Below are positions 1 through 7,644 of a DNA stretch of 64,000 nt, in pieces (within the stretch, counting starts at the first letter, position 1; every line of letters begins with the position of its first letter). A model generated the notes under the pieces. It was not told the origin of the DNA. It did not search any database and worked only from the letters and a program-made list of their open reading frames with translations. The stretch is taken from contig CAVSZI010000003.1 in assembly GCA_963732345.1 (NCBI GenBank), forward strand, positions 124,001-188,000. Direction: 5' to 3'. The translations under genes and the position numbers were made by a program. Source of the stretch: Bog-532 sp963732345 (GTDB lineage: Bacteria; Actinomycetota; Actinomycetes; Streptosporangiales; Streptosporangiaceae).

Positions 1-24
1 GCTGACTGGCCGTCCGGGTGACGA

Positions 25-30
25 TAGCAT
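25..30 (+). promoter_or_regulatory. Putative -10 element, leaderless murT transcript
   Basis: TAGCAT is followed by 8 bases and ATG 39. TANNNT at this distance from a start codon is typical of actinobacterial leaderless mRNAs. The -35 region lies at or beyond the window edge and was not assessed. Confidence 0.45.
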
Positions 31-38
31 CGGCCGGG

Positions 39-1277
39 ATGAACAAGCTTCCCTTGCGAGCCAGGCTGGCGACCAGCGTCGGCGGAGCCGCCAGCCGAGT
101 TTCCCGGCTGGCGGGCCGGGGTGATGGCTCGGTGATCGGCGGTGTCATCGGGCTCCGGCTCGAGCCCGGGCTGCTGGCTATGCTGGCGCAGGACCGGCAG
201 GTCGTCCTGGTCACCGGGACCAACGGGAAGACGACCACGACGCGCCTGGTCACGGCGGCGCTCGCACCGCTCGGTGAGCAGATCGCCTCGAACGCGTTCG
301 GCGCCAACATGGAAGCCGGCATGGCGTCCGCGCTCGGCCAGGCACCCGATGCGACCATCGCGGCGCTCGAGTGTGATGAGAAGTACATACCGTACATCCT
401 CAGGGTCACCCACGCGCGCGTGCTGGTGCTGCTGAACCTCAGCCGGGACCAGATGGACCGGGCCGCCGAGATCTGGCTGCTGGCCCGGCACTGGCGGGAG
501 GCCATCGCCGCCGCTCCTGGCTGCCACATCGTCGCCAACGCCGACGATCCGCTGATCGCCTGGGCCGCCCGCGAGGCGCCGAATGTCACCTGGGTGGCGG
601 CCGGGCAGCGCTGGCACGACGACTCTTGGTGCTGCCCGCGCTGTGGTTCGCACCTGCGCCGGACCGGCGACGAGTGGAAGTGCCACGAGTGCTCGTTCTC
701 CCGGCCTCCGGTCCGCTGGGCGCTGTCCGGTGAGGACGTCATCGACCCGGCTGGGCGCGCCCGGCCGCTCGGCCTCGCCCTGCCCGGCCGGGCGAACCGG
801 TCCAACGCCGTGGTCGCGCTGGCTGTCGCCGAAGTCTTCGGGGTCGACGTGGTGCGCGCCCTGCGCGGGCTGCGCGACGTGACCTCCGTGGCGGGCCGGT
901 ACACGACCGTCGAACGGCGCGGCGTGGCCATCCGGCTGCTGCTCGCCAAGAACCCGGCCGGCTGGCTGGAGGCGCTCGACGTGCTGCGCCCGCCGCCCGA
1001 GCCGGTGATGCTCGCGGTCAACGCCCAGGTGCCGGACGGCCGGGACACGTCCTGGCTGTGGGATGTGGATTACCGCAGGCTGCGCGGGCGGCAGGTGTTC
1101 GTCGGAGGGGAGCGCCGGACCGACCTCGCCGTCCGGCTGGAAGCCGACGACGTCACGTTCGAGATCGTGACGGGCGTCGAGGAGGCAGTGGACCGGGTCG
1201 GGCACGGCACCCTCGAGGTGATCGGCAACTACACCGCGTTCCAGCAGGTCCGAACGGTGCTGGGGAGGGCCGCGTGA
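39..1277 (+). CDS. murT: MurT, lipid II isoglutaminyl synthase subunit
   Basis: Mur-ligase-like subunit of the MurT/GatD complex, which amidates the second-residue glutamate of lipid II to isoglutamine on the cytoplasmic side of the membrane. The ATP-binding loop GTNGKTTTT is near residues 60-68. A Cys4 zinc ribbon follows (CCPRC near 198-202, CHEC near 215-218), and the C-terminal DUF1727-type domain is complete. An in-frame GTG lies at 18. I prefer ATG 39 because TAGCAT (25-30) lies 8 bases before it, a leaderless promoter pattern. The stop overlaps the GTG of gatD (GTGA), so the two subunits are probably translationally coupled, as usual for this pair. Confidence 0.95.
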   Translation: MNKLPLRARLATSVGGAASRVSRLAGRGDGSVIGGVIGLRLEPGLLAMLAQDRQVVLVTGTNGKTTTTRLVTAALAPLGEQIASNAFGANMEAGMASALGQAPDATIAALECDEKYIPYILRVTHARVLVLLNLSRDQMDRAAEIWLLARHWREAIAAAPGCHIVANADDPLIAWAAREAPNVTWVAAGQRWHDDSWCCPRCGSHLRRTGDEWKCHECSFSRPPVRWALSGEDVIDPAGRARPLGLALPGRANRSNAVVALAVAEVFGVDVVRALRGLRDVTSVAGRYTTVERRGVAIRLLLAKNPAGWLEALDVLRPPPEPVMLAVNAQVPDGRDTSWLWDVDYRRLRGRQVFVGGERRTDLAVRLEADDVTFEIVTGVEEAVDRVGHGTLEVIGNYTAFQQVRTVLGRAA

Positions 1278-1987
1278 CCAGTGACCTGCGCCTGGTGTGG
1301 GTGTACCCGGACCTGCTGAGCACGTACGGGGACCGCGGCAACCTTCTCGTGCTGGAACGCCGCGCCCGGCTGCGCGACATCGGCGTGGAGCCGGTCTTCG
1401 TCAATTCGGACCAGCCGGTGCCCCGGGACGGCGACATCTACCTGCTCGGCGGGGGCGAGGACCTCCCGCAGGTGCTCGCGGCCCGGCGGCTGCGCGCGGA
1501 TGGCGGCCTGGCCGGCGCGGCGGAGCGCGGTGCCGTCGTGTTCGCGGTGTGCGCCGGTTACCAGCTGCTCGGCCACGAGTTCGGCGGCGCGGACGGTGAG
1601 CCCACCGCGGGCCTCGGGATCCTCGACATCCGCAGCGGGCGCGGCGACCACCGTGCCGTCGGGGAGATCGTCGCGAACGTCGACCCGGTGCTGGGGGTGC
1701 CCGCGCTGACCGGCTTCGAGAACCACCAGGGCGTCACCCGGCTGGGGCCGAATGCCATCCCGCTCGCGGAGGTGTCGCTCGGCACCGGTAACGGCGATGG
1801 CACCGAGGGCGCGCACGCCGGCCGGGTGGTCGGCACGTACTTGCATGGCCCGGCCCTGGTGCGCAACCCCGGTCTTGCCGACCTGCTGCTCGGCTGGGTC
1901 GCGGGCCCGCTGCCGCCGCTGCCGGCCGAAAGTGATGAGCTCGCTCTGACGCTCCGCCGCGAGCGCCTGGCTGCGGTCGCGCCATAG
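1274..1987 (+). CDS. gatD: GatD, glutamine amidotransferase subunit of lipid II isoglutaminyl synthase
   Basis: Class I glutamine amidotransferase (about 237 aa) that releases ammonia from glutamine for MurT. The nucleophile elbow is VCAGYQLLG, and a catalytic histidine sits in GTYLHG near the C-terminus. The N-terminus (VYPDLLSTYGDRGN) is typical of CobB/CobQ-like GatD. The reading frame extends upstream into murT, but GTG 1274 gives the normal family N-terminus and overlaps the murT stop by GTGA. The gene ends 21 bp from the convergent DsrE-like gene. Confidence 0.95.
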   Translation: MTSDLRLVWVYPDLLSTYGDRGNLLVLERRARLRDIGVEPVFVNSDQPVPRDGDIYLLGGGEDLPQVLAARRLRADGGLAGAAERGAVVFAVCAGYQLLGHEFGGADGEPTAGLGILDIRSGRGDHRAVGEIVANVDPVLGVPALTGFENHQGVTRLGPNAIPLAEVSLGTGNGDGTEGAHAGRVVGTYLHGPALVRNPGLADLLLGWVAGPLPPLPAESDELALTLRRERLAAVAP

Positions 1988-2008
1988 CCGGCCCGTCAGT
2001 GCGCTGCG

Positions 2009-2374
2009 TCAATACACCAGGGCCTGCGCCCCGTCGGCGGTCACCTCGGCGACGAAGGTGGCTGCCCCGGCGATCCGGATGCCCTCGATGAGGTCCTGTT
2101 CAGCGATGTCCCGGCGCGCCGCGCACTGCGTGCACACCGTTACCGGTCCGGCGGCGAGCACCGCCGCGAGCAGGTCGGCCAGGGGGGCAGCGTGCGGGAG
2201 GCTGAAATCGTCGGCCCGGCCGGGGAGTGCGAACCAGGCGGATTCGCCGGTGAGCCACAGGGACAGCTTCACTCCGCTGGCCACCGCCGCCGCGGCCACC
2301 GTGAACGCCTGGTTGCAGCGTTCCGGATCGTCCTTGCCCGCGGTGACCTTGATGATCAGAGACCGTACTGCCAC
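2009..2374 (-). CDS. DsrE-family protein
   Basis: A 121-residue single-domain protein with the DsrE/YchN-like alternating hydrophobic pattern. It contains a CTQC pair (VTVCTQCAAR, near residues 87-90), the position where related sulfur-relay proteins carry functional cysteines. A role in sulfur transfer or redox is inferred from the family; the partner is unknown. It converges on gatD and is divergent from the membrane protein starting at 2440, with only 65 bp between starts. GTG 2374 is supported by a leaderless promoter pattern. Confidence 0.85.
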   Translation of the reverse strand: MAVRSLIIKVTAGKDDPERCNQAFTVAAAAVASGVKLSLWLTGESAWFALPGRADDFSLPHAAPLADLLAAVLAAGPVTVCTQCAARRDIAEQDLIEGIRIAGAATFVAEVTADGAQALVY

Positions 2375-2380
2375 CCCAGC

Positions 2381-2386
2381 ACTCTA
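2381..2386 (-). promoter_or_regulatory. Putative -10 element, leaderless DsrE-like transcript
   Basis: Read on the minus strand this is TAGAGT, then six bases (GCTGGG), then the GTG start at 2374. The opposite-facing TACACT promoter lies 40 bp away. Confidence 0.6.
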
Positions 2387-2426
2387 ACCGCCGGCGCGGC
2401 ACCCGGCTACGGAGCCGTGCGGACCA

Positions 2427-2432
2427 TACACT
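2427..2432 (+). promoter_or_regulatory. Putative -10 element, leaderless transcript of the 2440 gene
   Basis: TACACT, seven bases, then ATG 2440. It is divergent to the minus-strand TAGAGT at 2381-2386. Confidence 0.55.
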
Positions 2433-2439
2433 CCGGTCC

Positions 2440-3147
2440 ATGCACGGCATGCTGAGCGCGGCAGTGATACTGGCCGCATTCGCCGTGATCGCGCTGCTCA
2501 GCGGCGCGTCTGCGGCGTGGATTTTCCATGCCGCGGGCGTCGCGCCACGGCGATCACGGTCCGCGCCGACGACCGGGATGCCCGGCGCCGCCACCGGTCC
2601 GGCTCCCGACGCACCCGGCGAGCCGGACAAGGACGCGGGCAGGGACGCCGACGGGGACGCGGACAGGGCAACCGGCGGGACGGACGCGGAATATGCCGAA
2701 CGGTCCCGGCCGGGAGCGGTCCTGGCCGCGCTCGGTCAGCCGGCCGGGGCCGCGGAGCTTGACGGCCCCGGTGGTCCCGGTGACCCCGCCGGGCGGCAGG
2801 CCGCCCGCGGCGTCTACGACGTCTACGACGTCTACGACGTAGAAGACCGGGCCGCCGCGGAGGACTCCCGCGGCGGGTACGACAGGCCCGGACGGAGCTC
2901 GCCAGGCCCGCGAGCCTGGCCCGGCACGGCCAAGTCGCTGTACTCACGGGGCTGGCCGGTCATGGACAGCTCGCCCCCCGGGCCGGGCCCGCAGCAGGCC
3001 GGGAACGAGACGGAAGCCGGAGCGGCTGGCGAGACGGAAGCCGGAGCCAGCGGCGAGCCGGACGACGCGGAGGAGACCGGACCGGCCGGGCGCCCGGAGG
3101 GGGCCCGGGTGTACGTCCTGGACGAATCGCGCCGCGCCGGACGCTGA
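2440..3147 (+). CDS. Membrane-anchored low-complexity protein of unknown function
   Basis: A 235-residue protein with one N-terminal hydrophobic segment (residues about 5-30). A long hydrophilic Gly/Pro/Asp/Glu-rich tail follows. The tail holds three exact copies of a 9-bp repeat (2812-2838) encoding VYD. I recognise no domain. The TACACT-N7-ATG pattern and the conserved-looking membrane anchor support the start. The tail is probably disordered; which side of the membrane it faces is unclear. Confidence 0.6.
   Translation: MHGMLSAAVILAAFAVIALLSGASAAWIFHAAGVAPRRSRSAPTTGMPGAATGPAPDAPGEPDKDAGRDADGDADRATGGTDAEYAERSRPGAVLAALGQPAGAAELDGPGGPGDPAGRQAARGVYDVYDVYDVEDRAAAEDSRGGYDRPGRSSPGPRAWPGTAKSLYSRGWPVMDSSPPGPGPQQAGNETEAGAAGETEAGASGEPDDAEETGPAGRPEGARVYVLDESRRAGR
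2812..2838 (+). repeat. Three tandem copies of a 9-bp coding repeat
   Basis: GTCTACGAC occurs three times in a row, in frame, giving a run of Val-Tyr-Asp units. Changes in copy number would keep the frame. Confidence 0.9.
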
Positions 3148-3215
3148 GCCACCAGGCCCTGCCCGGTGCGGGGCGCTTATCTGGGGGGTCGCGCCGCCGC
3201 CGGGCCCCGCCCGTC

Positions 3216-3221
3216 TAACCT
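3216..3221 (+). promoter_or_regulatory. Putative -10 element, leaderless nitrobindin-like transcript
   Basis: TAACCT, seven bases (GGCCGGC), then ATG 3229. Confidence 0.55.
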
Positions 3222-3228
3222 GGCCGGC

Positions 3229-3744
3229 ATGGACGATCACTACGGGACCGCCGGGAACCAGGACGCCGAGCTGCATCCGGACCTCGCGCCCCTCGCATTC
3301 CTCCTCGGCCGGTGGGAAGGTGCAGGGGTCGGCGGCTATCCGACCATCGAAAGCTTCCAGTTCGGCCAGGAGGTGTCATTCAGCCATAACGGGAAGCCCT
3401 TCCTCATTTACACGAGCCGGACGTGGCGGCTCGACGCCGAGGGGCGGATCGGGCCGCCCCTGTCGACCGAAGCCGGATTCTGGCGCCCGCAGCCGGGGGG
3501 CAAGGTGGAACTGCTGCTGGCCCACCCGACCGGCATCACGGAGATTTATCTCGGTGAGGTGTCCGGCCACCGCGTCGACCTGGCCACCGACGTCGTGGCG
3601 CGCACGTCCTCGGCCAAGGAGGTGACCGCCGGGCGCCGGCTGTACGGCCTGATCGGCGAGGACCTGGGCTGGGCGTACGACATGGCCGCGGTCGGCCAGC
3701 CGCTGCAGTCGCACATCTCCGCGCAGCTCAAACGGGTCGGCTGA
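3229..3744 (+). CDS. Nitrobindin-like heme-binding beta-barrel protein (FABP family)
   Basis: A 171-residue protein of the nitrobindin/THAP4-C family. These are beta-barrel proteins that bind heme and are proposed to isomerise peroxynitrite or bind NO. The N-terminal motif LLGRWEGAG near residues 27-35 is the family hallmark, and ATDV and RLYGLIGEDLGW match later strands. The frame is open upstream, but ATG 3229 has a leaderless promoter at the right distance. Location next to a Fur-family gene and ygfZ is common in actinomycetes. Enzymatic activity is inferred from family membership only. Confidence 0.88.
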   Translation: MDDHYGTAGNQDAELHPDLAPLAFLLGRWEGAGVGGYPTIESFQFGQEVSFSHNGKPFLIYTSRTWRLDAEGRIGPPLSTEAGFWRPQPGGKVELLLAHPTGITEIYLGEVSGHRVDLATDVVARTSSAKEVTAGRRLYGLIGEDLGWAYDMAAVGQPLQSHISAQLKRVG

Positions 3745-3960
3745 GGAAGTGCCGGGCGGCGCTGGGCAAAATAAAACCCCCGGGCGCCTCCCGCCACGGC
3801 GCGCACGATGAGCGCTGCGGGCGGGGACCGGCTGGACACGGCCGGTCAGCCCGGGGGGCCGGTGTCTGTCCGGGATTGCCGACCGCCGTCCCACGGGACG
3901 TCAGGGCTACGACCATCTGCACCTCAGGAAAGGAGGCGGAAAGGGCGTGGCCCGCGCGTT

Positions 3961-3974
3961 ACGGCATATGCCGT
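3961..3974. promoter_or_regulatory. 14-bp perfect palindrome, possible operator
   Basis: ACGGCATATGCCGT is a perfect inverted repeat about 235 bp upstream of the Fur-family start. It could be a regulator site. It does not match the AT-rich Fur box, and no function is shown. Confidence 0.3.
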
Positions 3975-4196
3975 GGTGCGCGCGCCGGCGGGTTAGCGGC
4001 TAGCGGACAGCCACCTCGCGAGTCCAACATCTATGCATGCTTTGGACCACCTCCTCTCCCGCGTTAAACGCACGCTATGTCACGCCGGGGCGCCGAAGCA
4101 AGACGAATTTCCGCAGGCGTCCCCGTGCCCGTCCCGCGGTTATGCGGAACGCGCGGCCCGCAGGCCGTTCCGGGCGGCGCCTGGCCCCGGCGCTAC

Positions 4197-4202
4197 TAAA
4201 CT
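4197..4202 (+). promoter_or_regulatory. Putative -10 element, leaderless Fur-family transcript
   Basis: TAAACT, six bases (GCGGGC), then ATG 4209. Confidence 0.6.
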
Positions 4203-4208
4203 GCGGGC

Positions 4209-4658
4209 ATGGCGCCAGCCGGGGATACCGAACGCGCCCCGCAGGCCTGGGATGAGCAGCTGCGGGCCCGCGGGTACCGGGTCACGCCGCAGCGCCAGCT
4301 CGTGCTCGAGGCGGTGGCCCGGCTCGGGCACGCCACTCCGGAGGAGGTCGGGGCCGAGGTCCGCCAGGCCGCCCGCGGCGTCAACATCTCCACCATCTAC
4401 CGCACGCTGGAACTGCTCGAGCAGCTCGGCATGGTGACGCATGCGCATCTCGGGCACGGCGCGCCCACGTACCACCTCGCCGCGGACGCTGACCACGTTC
4501 ACCTCGTCTGCCGGAGCTGCGGGAAGATCACCGAGGTCAGCCCGGAGGCGGTGCGGCCGCTGGTCACGGCGCTCGACGCCGGGCAGGACTTCGAGACCGA
4601 CGTCGGGCACCTGACGGTGTTCGGCCGCTGTGGGCAATGCCGTCCGGTGACCGCCTGA
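4209..4658 (+). CDS. Fur-family transcriptional regulator
   Basis: A 149-residue metal-responsive repressor of the Fur/Zur/PerR superfamily. The N-terminal winged helix (about residues 15-80) contains RVTPQRQLVLEAV and NISTIYRTLELL. The dimerisation/metal domain has DHVHLVCRSCGK and a second pair FGRCGQC, together a Cys4 structural zinc site. Sequence alone does not separate Fur, Zur and other specificities. It is followed by ygfZ, a neighbour often seen in actinobacteria and suggestive of iron/Fe-S biology. The leaderless start is well supported. Confidence 0.92.
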   Translation: MAPAGDTERAPQAWDEQLRARGYRVTPQRQLVLEAVARLGHATPEEVGAEVRQAARGVNISTIYRTLELLEQLGMVTHAHLGHGAPTYHLAADADHVHLVCRSCGKITEVSPEAVRPLVTALDAGQDFETDVGHLTVFGRCGQCRPVTA

Positions 4659-4694
4659 GCCGGCGACCGGCTGAGGGCGGCGCGACGGCGCTGA

Positions 4695-4738
4695 ACCCCG
4701 GGCAGCCATGCGTAATACCCCGGGCAGCCATGCGTAAT
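4695..4738. repeat. Perfect 22-bp tandem duplication in the ygfZ promoter
   Basis: Two adjacent identical 22-bp units (4695-4716 and 4717-4738), each ending in GCGTAAT. The second unit provides the first four bases of the -10 hexamer of ygfZ, so the first carries a second TAAT 22 bp upstream. Confidence 0.95.
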
Positions 4739-4740
4739 CT
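4735..4740 (+). promoter_or_regulatory. Putative -10 element, leaderless ygfZ transcript
   Basis: TAATCT, six bases (AGGACC), then ATG 4747. The upstream repeat copy would place TAATAC 22 bp earlier. Confidence 0.6.
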
Positions 4741-4746
4741 AGGACC

Positions 4747-5790
4747 ATGAACAGCCCGCTTCTCGCCGCGCCCGGCGCCGTTCCCGCTGAAGGACCGGAC
4801 GCCGGTGTCGCTGCGCACTACGGAGACCCTGTGCGCGAGCAGCGCGCGATGACCCGCGGCGCCGGGCTGGTGGACCGCTCGCAGCGCGGCGTGGTCCGGA
4901 TTTCCGGCCCGGACCGGCTGAGCTGGCTGCACAGCCTGACCACGCAGCACCTGGAGGCGCTGCCGTCCGGGACCACCACCCGCGCGCTCATCCTGAGCCC
5001 GACCGGGCACGTGCAGCACGCCCTCACCCTGACCGACGACGGCGCGGCCACCTGGATCCACGTCGAGCCGGGGACCGCCGCGCCGCTGGTGGAGTTCCTC
5101 GACTCCATGCGGTTCATGCTCCGGGTCGAGACGGCCGACGTGACCGGCGATTACGCAGTGCTGACGGTGGCCGGCCCGGGCAGCGCCGAGGTCGCCGGGC
5201 CCGCGGCCGAAGCGGCGGTAGCCGTGACCGACGGCCCGGTCGGCACCGATTACCTGGTCCCACGGGCCGAGCTGGCCGCCATCGCCGACCAGGTGCGCGG
5301 CCGCGGCGCCCGGCTGGCCGGGATGTGGGCGCACGAGGCGCTCCGGATCGCCGCGCACGAGCCCCGGTTCGGCCTGGATACCGACCACAAGACGATCCCG
5401 CACGAGGTCGGCTGGATCTCCTCCGCCGTGCACCTGTCCAAGGGGTGTTACCGGGGCCAGGAGACGGTCGCCCGGGTGCACAATCTCGGTCATCCGCCCC
5501 GGCGCCTGGTGTTCCTGCACCTGGACGGGAGTGCGGAACGGCTGCCCGCGCAGGGGGACCCGGTTGAGCTGGACGGCAAGGCGGTCGGTTTCGTCGGGTC
5601 CGCCGCCCGCCATTGGGAGCTGGGCCCGATCGCGCTGGCCGTAGTGCGCCGGACCGTGCCGGTGGACGCGACGCTCCTGGCCGGGGGCGTCGCCGCCGCC
5701 CAGGAGGTGATCGTGCCGCCGGACGCCGGGGCGAACGTCACGATCGACAAGGCATCGTTCGGCCGGCGCTCGCTCCTGGGCCGGCCGTGA
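4747..5790 (+). CDS. ygfZ: YgfZ/GcvT-like folate-binding protein (Fe-S cluster maintenance)
   Basis: A 347-residue GcvT-fold protein of the YgfZ/Iba57 family, which uses a folate to support assembly or repair of certain Fe-S enzymes. The signature KGCYRGQE starts at residue 232 with the conserved cysteine at 234. The N-terminal half shows the aminomethyltransferase-like fold (GLVDRSQRGVVRISGPDRL). The promoter carries a tandem duplication. It follows the Fur-family gene after 88 bp and precedes proline dehydrogenase by 30 bp. Confidence 0.93.
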   Translation: MNSPLLAAPGAVPAEGPDAGVAAHYGDPVREQRAMTRGAGLVDRSQRGVVRISGPDRLSWLHSLTTQHLEALPSGTTTRALILSPTGHVQHALTLTDDGAATWIHVEPGTAAPLVEFLDSMRFMLRVETADVTGDYAVLTVAGPGSAEVAGPAAEAAVAVTDGPVGTDYLVPRAELAAIADQVRGRGARLAGMWAHEALRIAAHEPRFGLDTDHKTIPHEVGWISSAVHLSKGCYRGQETVARVHNLGHPPRRLVFLHLDGSAERLPAQGDPVELDGKAVGFVGSAARHWELGPIALAVVRRTVPVDATLLAGGVAAAQEVIVPPDAGANVTIDKASFGRRSLLGRP

Positions 5791-5820
5791 CGGAATAGAC
5801 CCTGCGACGGAGGTTCCTTC

Positions 5821-6771
5821 TTGCTGCGCCGAACCCTGCTGGCCGCAGCGTCCAGCGAGCGGTTGCGCCAGGTCATCACCACGGCTCCGCAGACCCGCGC
5901 CATCGTCGACCGGTACGTGGCCGGGGAGACGACGGCCGGCGCGGTGAGCGTGGCCCGCGCGCTGCGCGCCGCTGGCCTCCTGGTTTCGCTCGACTATCTC
6001 GGCGAGGACACCACGGACGCGGGCCAGGCCGCGAAGGTCGCCCGCACCTATGTCCGGCTGCTGAGCGAGTTGTCGGCGGCCGGGCTCACCGCCTGCGGCG
6101 ACTGTGAGGTTTCCGTGAAGGCGACGGCGGTGGGCTTGTTCCTCCCCGCGCACGGGGAGAAGACCGCGACGGAGAACATCGCGCGTATCTGCGCCGCCGC
6201 CCGCGACGCTGGCACCACGGTCACGCTTGATGCGGAAGACCACACGGCCGTCGGTGCCACTCTGCGCATCGCCGCCGAACTGCGGTCCGATTTCGCCGAT
6301 CTCGGCTGTGTCATCCAGGCCCGGCTGCGGCGCAGCCAGGCCGACTGTGAGCAGCTGGCCGGTACGGGTGCCCGGGTCCGGCTGTGCAAGGGCGCGTACG
6401 ACGAGCCTGAGCGGGTCGCCTTCGGCAGGCGGCAGGACGTCGACCTGTCGTACGCCCGCTGCCTGCGGCGGCTGATGGCCGGGACGGGTTATCCGATGGT
6501 CGCCACCCACGACCCGCGGCTGATCGACATCGCCACGACCCTGGCCCTGATGTCGGGGCGGCCCGCGGGCCGATTCGAGTACCAGATGCTGTACGGCATC
6601 CGGCCCGCGGAGCAGCAGCGCCTGGCCGGCACAGGGGCCCAGGTCCGCGTGTACGTGCCCTACGGCCACGACTGGTACGGCTATCTTGTCCGCCGGCTGG
6701 CGGAGCGCCCGGGTAACCTCGCTTTCTTCCTGCGCTCGCTCGCACCGGCTAGCACAGGAGGTATCCGATGA
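5821..6771 (+). CDS. Proline dehydrogenase (PutB-type, monofunctional)
   Basis: FAD-dependent oxidation of proline to delta-1-pyrroline-5-carboxylate; 316 residues. Family motifs include VATHDPRLID, EYQMLYGIR and the C-terminal RVYVPYGHDWYGY followed by a flavin-domain arginine-rich stretch. Translation starts at TTG 5821 with a clear GGAGG seven bases upstream. There is no P5C dehydrogenase domain or gene nearby. Its stop overlaps the proC start by ATGA, so a proline-oxidising and a proline-forming enzyme are co-translated. Confidence 0.93.
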   Translation: MLRRTLLAAASSERLRQVITTAPQTRAIVDRYVAGETTAGAVSVARALRAAGLLVSLDYLGEDTTDAGQAAKVARTYVRLLSELSAAGLTACGDCEVSVKATAVGLFLPAHGEKTATENIARICAAARDAGTTVTLDAEDHTAVGATLRIAAELRSDFADLGCVIQARLRRSQADCEQLAGTGARVRLCKGAYDEPERVAFGRRQDVDLSYARCLRRLMAGTGYPMVATHDPRLIDIATTLALMSGRPAGRFEYQMLYGIRPAEQQRLAGTGAQVRVYVPYGHDWYGYLVRRLAERPGNLAFFLRSLAPASTGGIR

Positions 6772-7568
6772 TCGCGATCCTTGGGACCGGCAAAATGGGC
6801 GAGGCGCTGCTGTCCGGGTTGCTGCGGGCCGGTCACCCGCCGGCCGAGGTGCTCGCGGTCGCGCGGCGTGCCGACCGCGCCGCCGAGCTGCGGGAACGCT
6901 ACGGTGTGCAGACGCCCAGCGCGGCGGAGGCGGCCAAGACCGCGGAGACGCTCGTGCTGGCGGTTAAGCCACAGGACATGGGCGCGCTACTGGACGAGAT
7001 CGCCGCCTTCATTCCCGCCTCATCTGACCGGCTGGTGATCTCCGTGGCGGCGGGCATCACCACTGCCTTCATCGGGCGCCGCCTTACCGGTGACGTCCCT
7101 GTCGTCCGGGTCATGTCCAATACGCCGGTCCTCGTGGACGAGGCGATGAGCGTGATCTCCGCGGGCCAGCACGCGGGTGAGGCGCACCTGCGCCGGACGG
7201 AGAAGCTGCTCCGGCCGGTGGGCAAGGTGCTGCGCATCCCGGAATCGCAGCAGGACGCCGCCACCGCGCTGTCTGGCAGCGGACCGGCCTACGTGTACTT
7301 CCTGGTGGAAGCGATGGTGGATGCCGGGATCCTGCTCGGGGTGCCACGCGGCGCGGCGATGGAGATGGTCACCCAGGCGGTATTCGGGGCGGCCACGATG
7401 CTGCGCGAGTCGGGTGAGCATCCGGTGATCCTCCGCGAAGCGGTGACCTCGCCGGGCGGCACCACCATCTCCGCCATCCGGGAGCTGGAGAAGCACGGGG
7501 TGCGGGCGGCTTTTCTCGCCGCGATAGAGTCCGCGCGTGACCGGGGCCGGGATCTCGCGGGCGGCTGA
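6768..7568 (+). CDS. proC: Pyrroline-5-carboxylate reductase
   Basis: NAD(P)H-dependent last step of proline synthesis; 266 residues. A Rossmann motif ILGTGKMGEALL sits at the N-terminus, VLAVKPQ and VRVMSNTPVLVDEAM in the middle, and the C-terminal helical domain carries ALSGSGPAYVYFLVEAM and EAVTSPGGTT. ATG 6768 overlaps the proline dehydrogenase stop and has AGGAGG seven bases upstream. Together with the upstream gene it could run a proline/P5C redox cycle; that is inference. Confidence 0.95.
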   Translation: MIAILGTGKMGEALLSGLLRAGHPPAEVLAVARRADRAAELRERYGVQTPSAAEAAKTAETLVLAVKPQDMGALLDEIAAFIPASSDRLVISVAAGITTAFIGRRLTGDVPVVRVMSNTPVLVDEAMSVISAGQHAGEAHLRRTEKLLRPVGKVLRIPESQQDAATALSGSGPAYVYFLVEAMVDAGILLGVPRGAAMEMVTQAVFGAATMLRESGEHPVILREAVTSPGGTTISAIRELEKHGVRAAFLAAIESARDRGRDLAGG

Positions 7569-7644
7569 TGGCAGGCCGGAAAGCCGGGCCTGGTAACCGG
7601 GCGTGTGCGGCGGCCGGCCGCAGACGAGGCACTCGGAGGCAACC

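Larger units (their letters stand above)
3745..4208. other. Intergenic region before the Fur-family gene
   Basis: 464 bp with no convincing gene; the short ORFs here lack coding character. It holds a perfect 14-bp palindrome (3961-3974), an AAAGGAGGCGG stretch near 3926-3941 with no matching ORF, and the promoter of the Fur gene at its end. Confidence 0.5.

Noticed and set aside
3808..4067. Small ORFs in the gap before the Fur-family gene
   Set aside because: No start signal matches them and their composition is not protein-like.
4564..6669. Long minus-strand open frame (about 700 codons) opposite fur, ygfZ and proline dehydrogenase
   Set aside because: It is antisense to three well-supported genes, has no recognisable domain and reflects high-GC frame openness.
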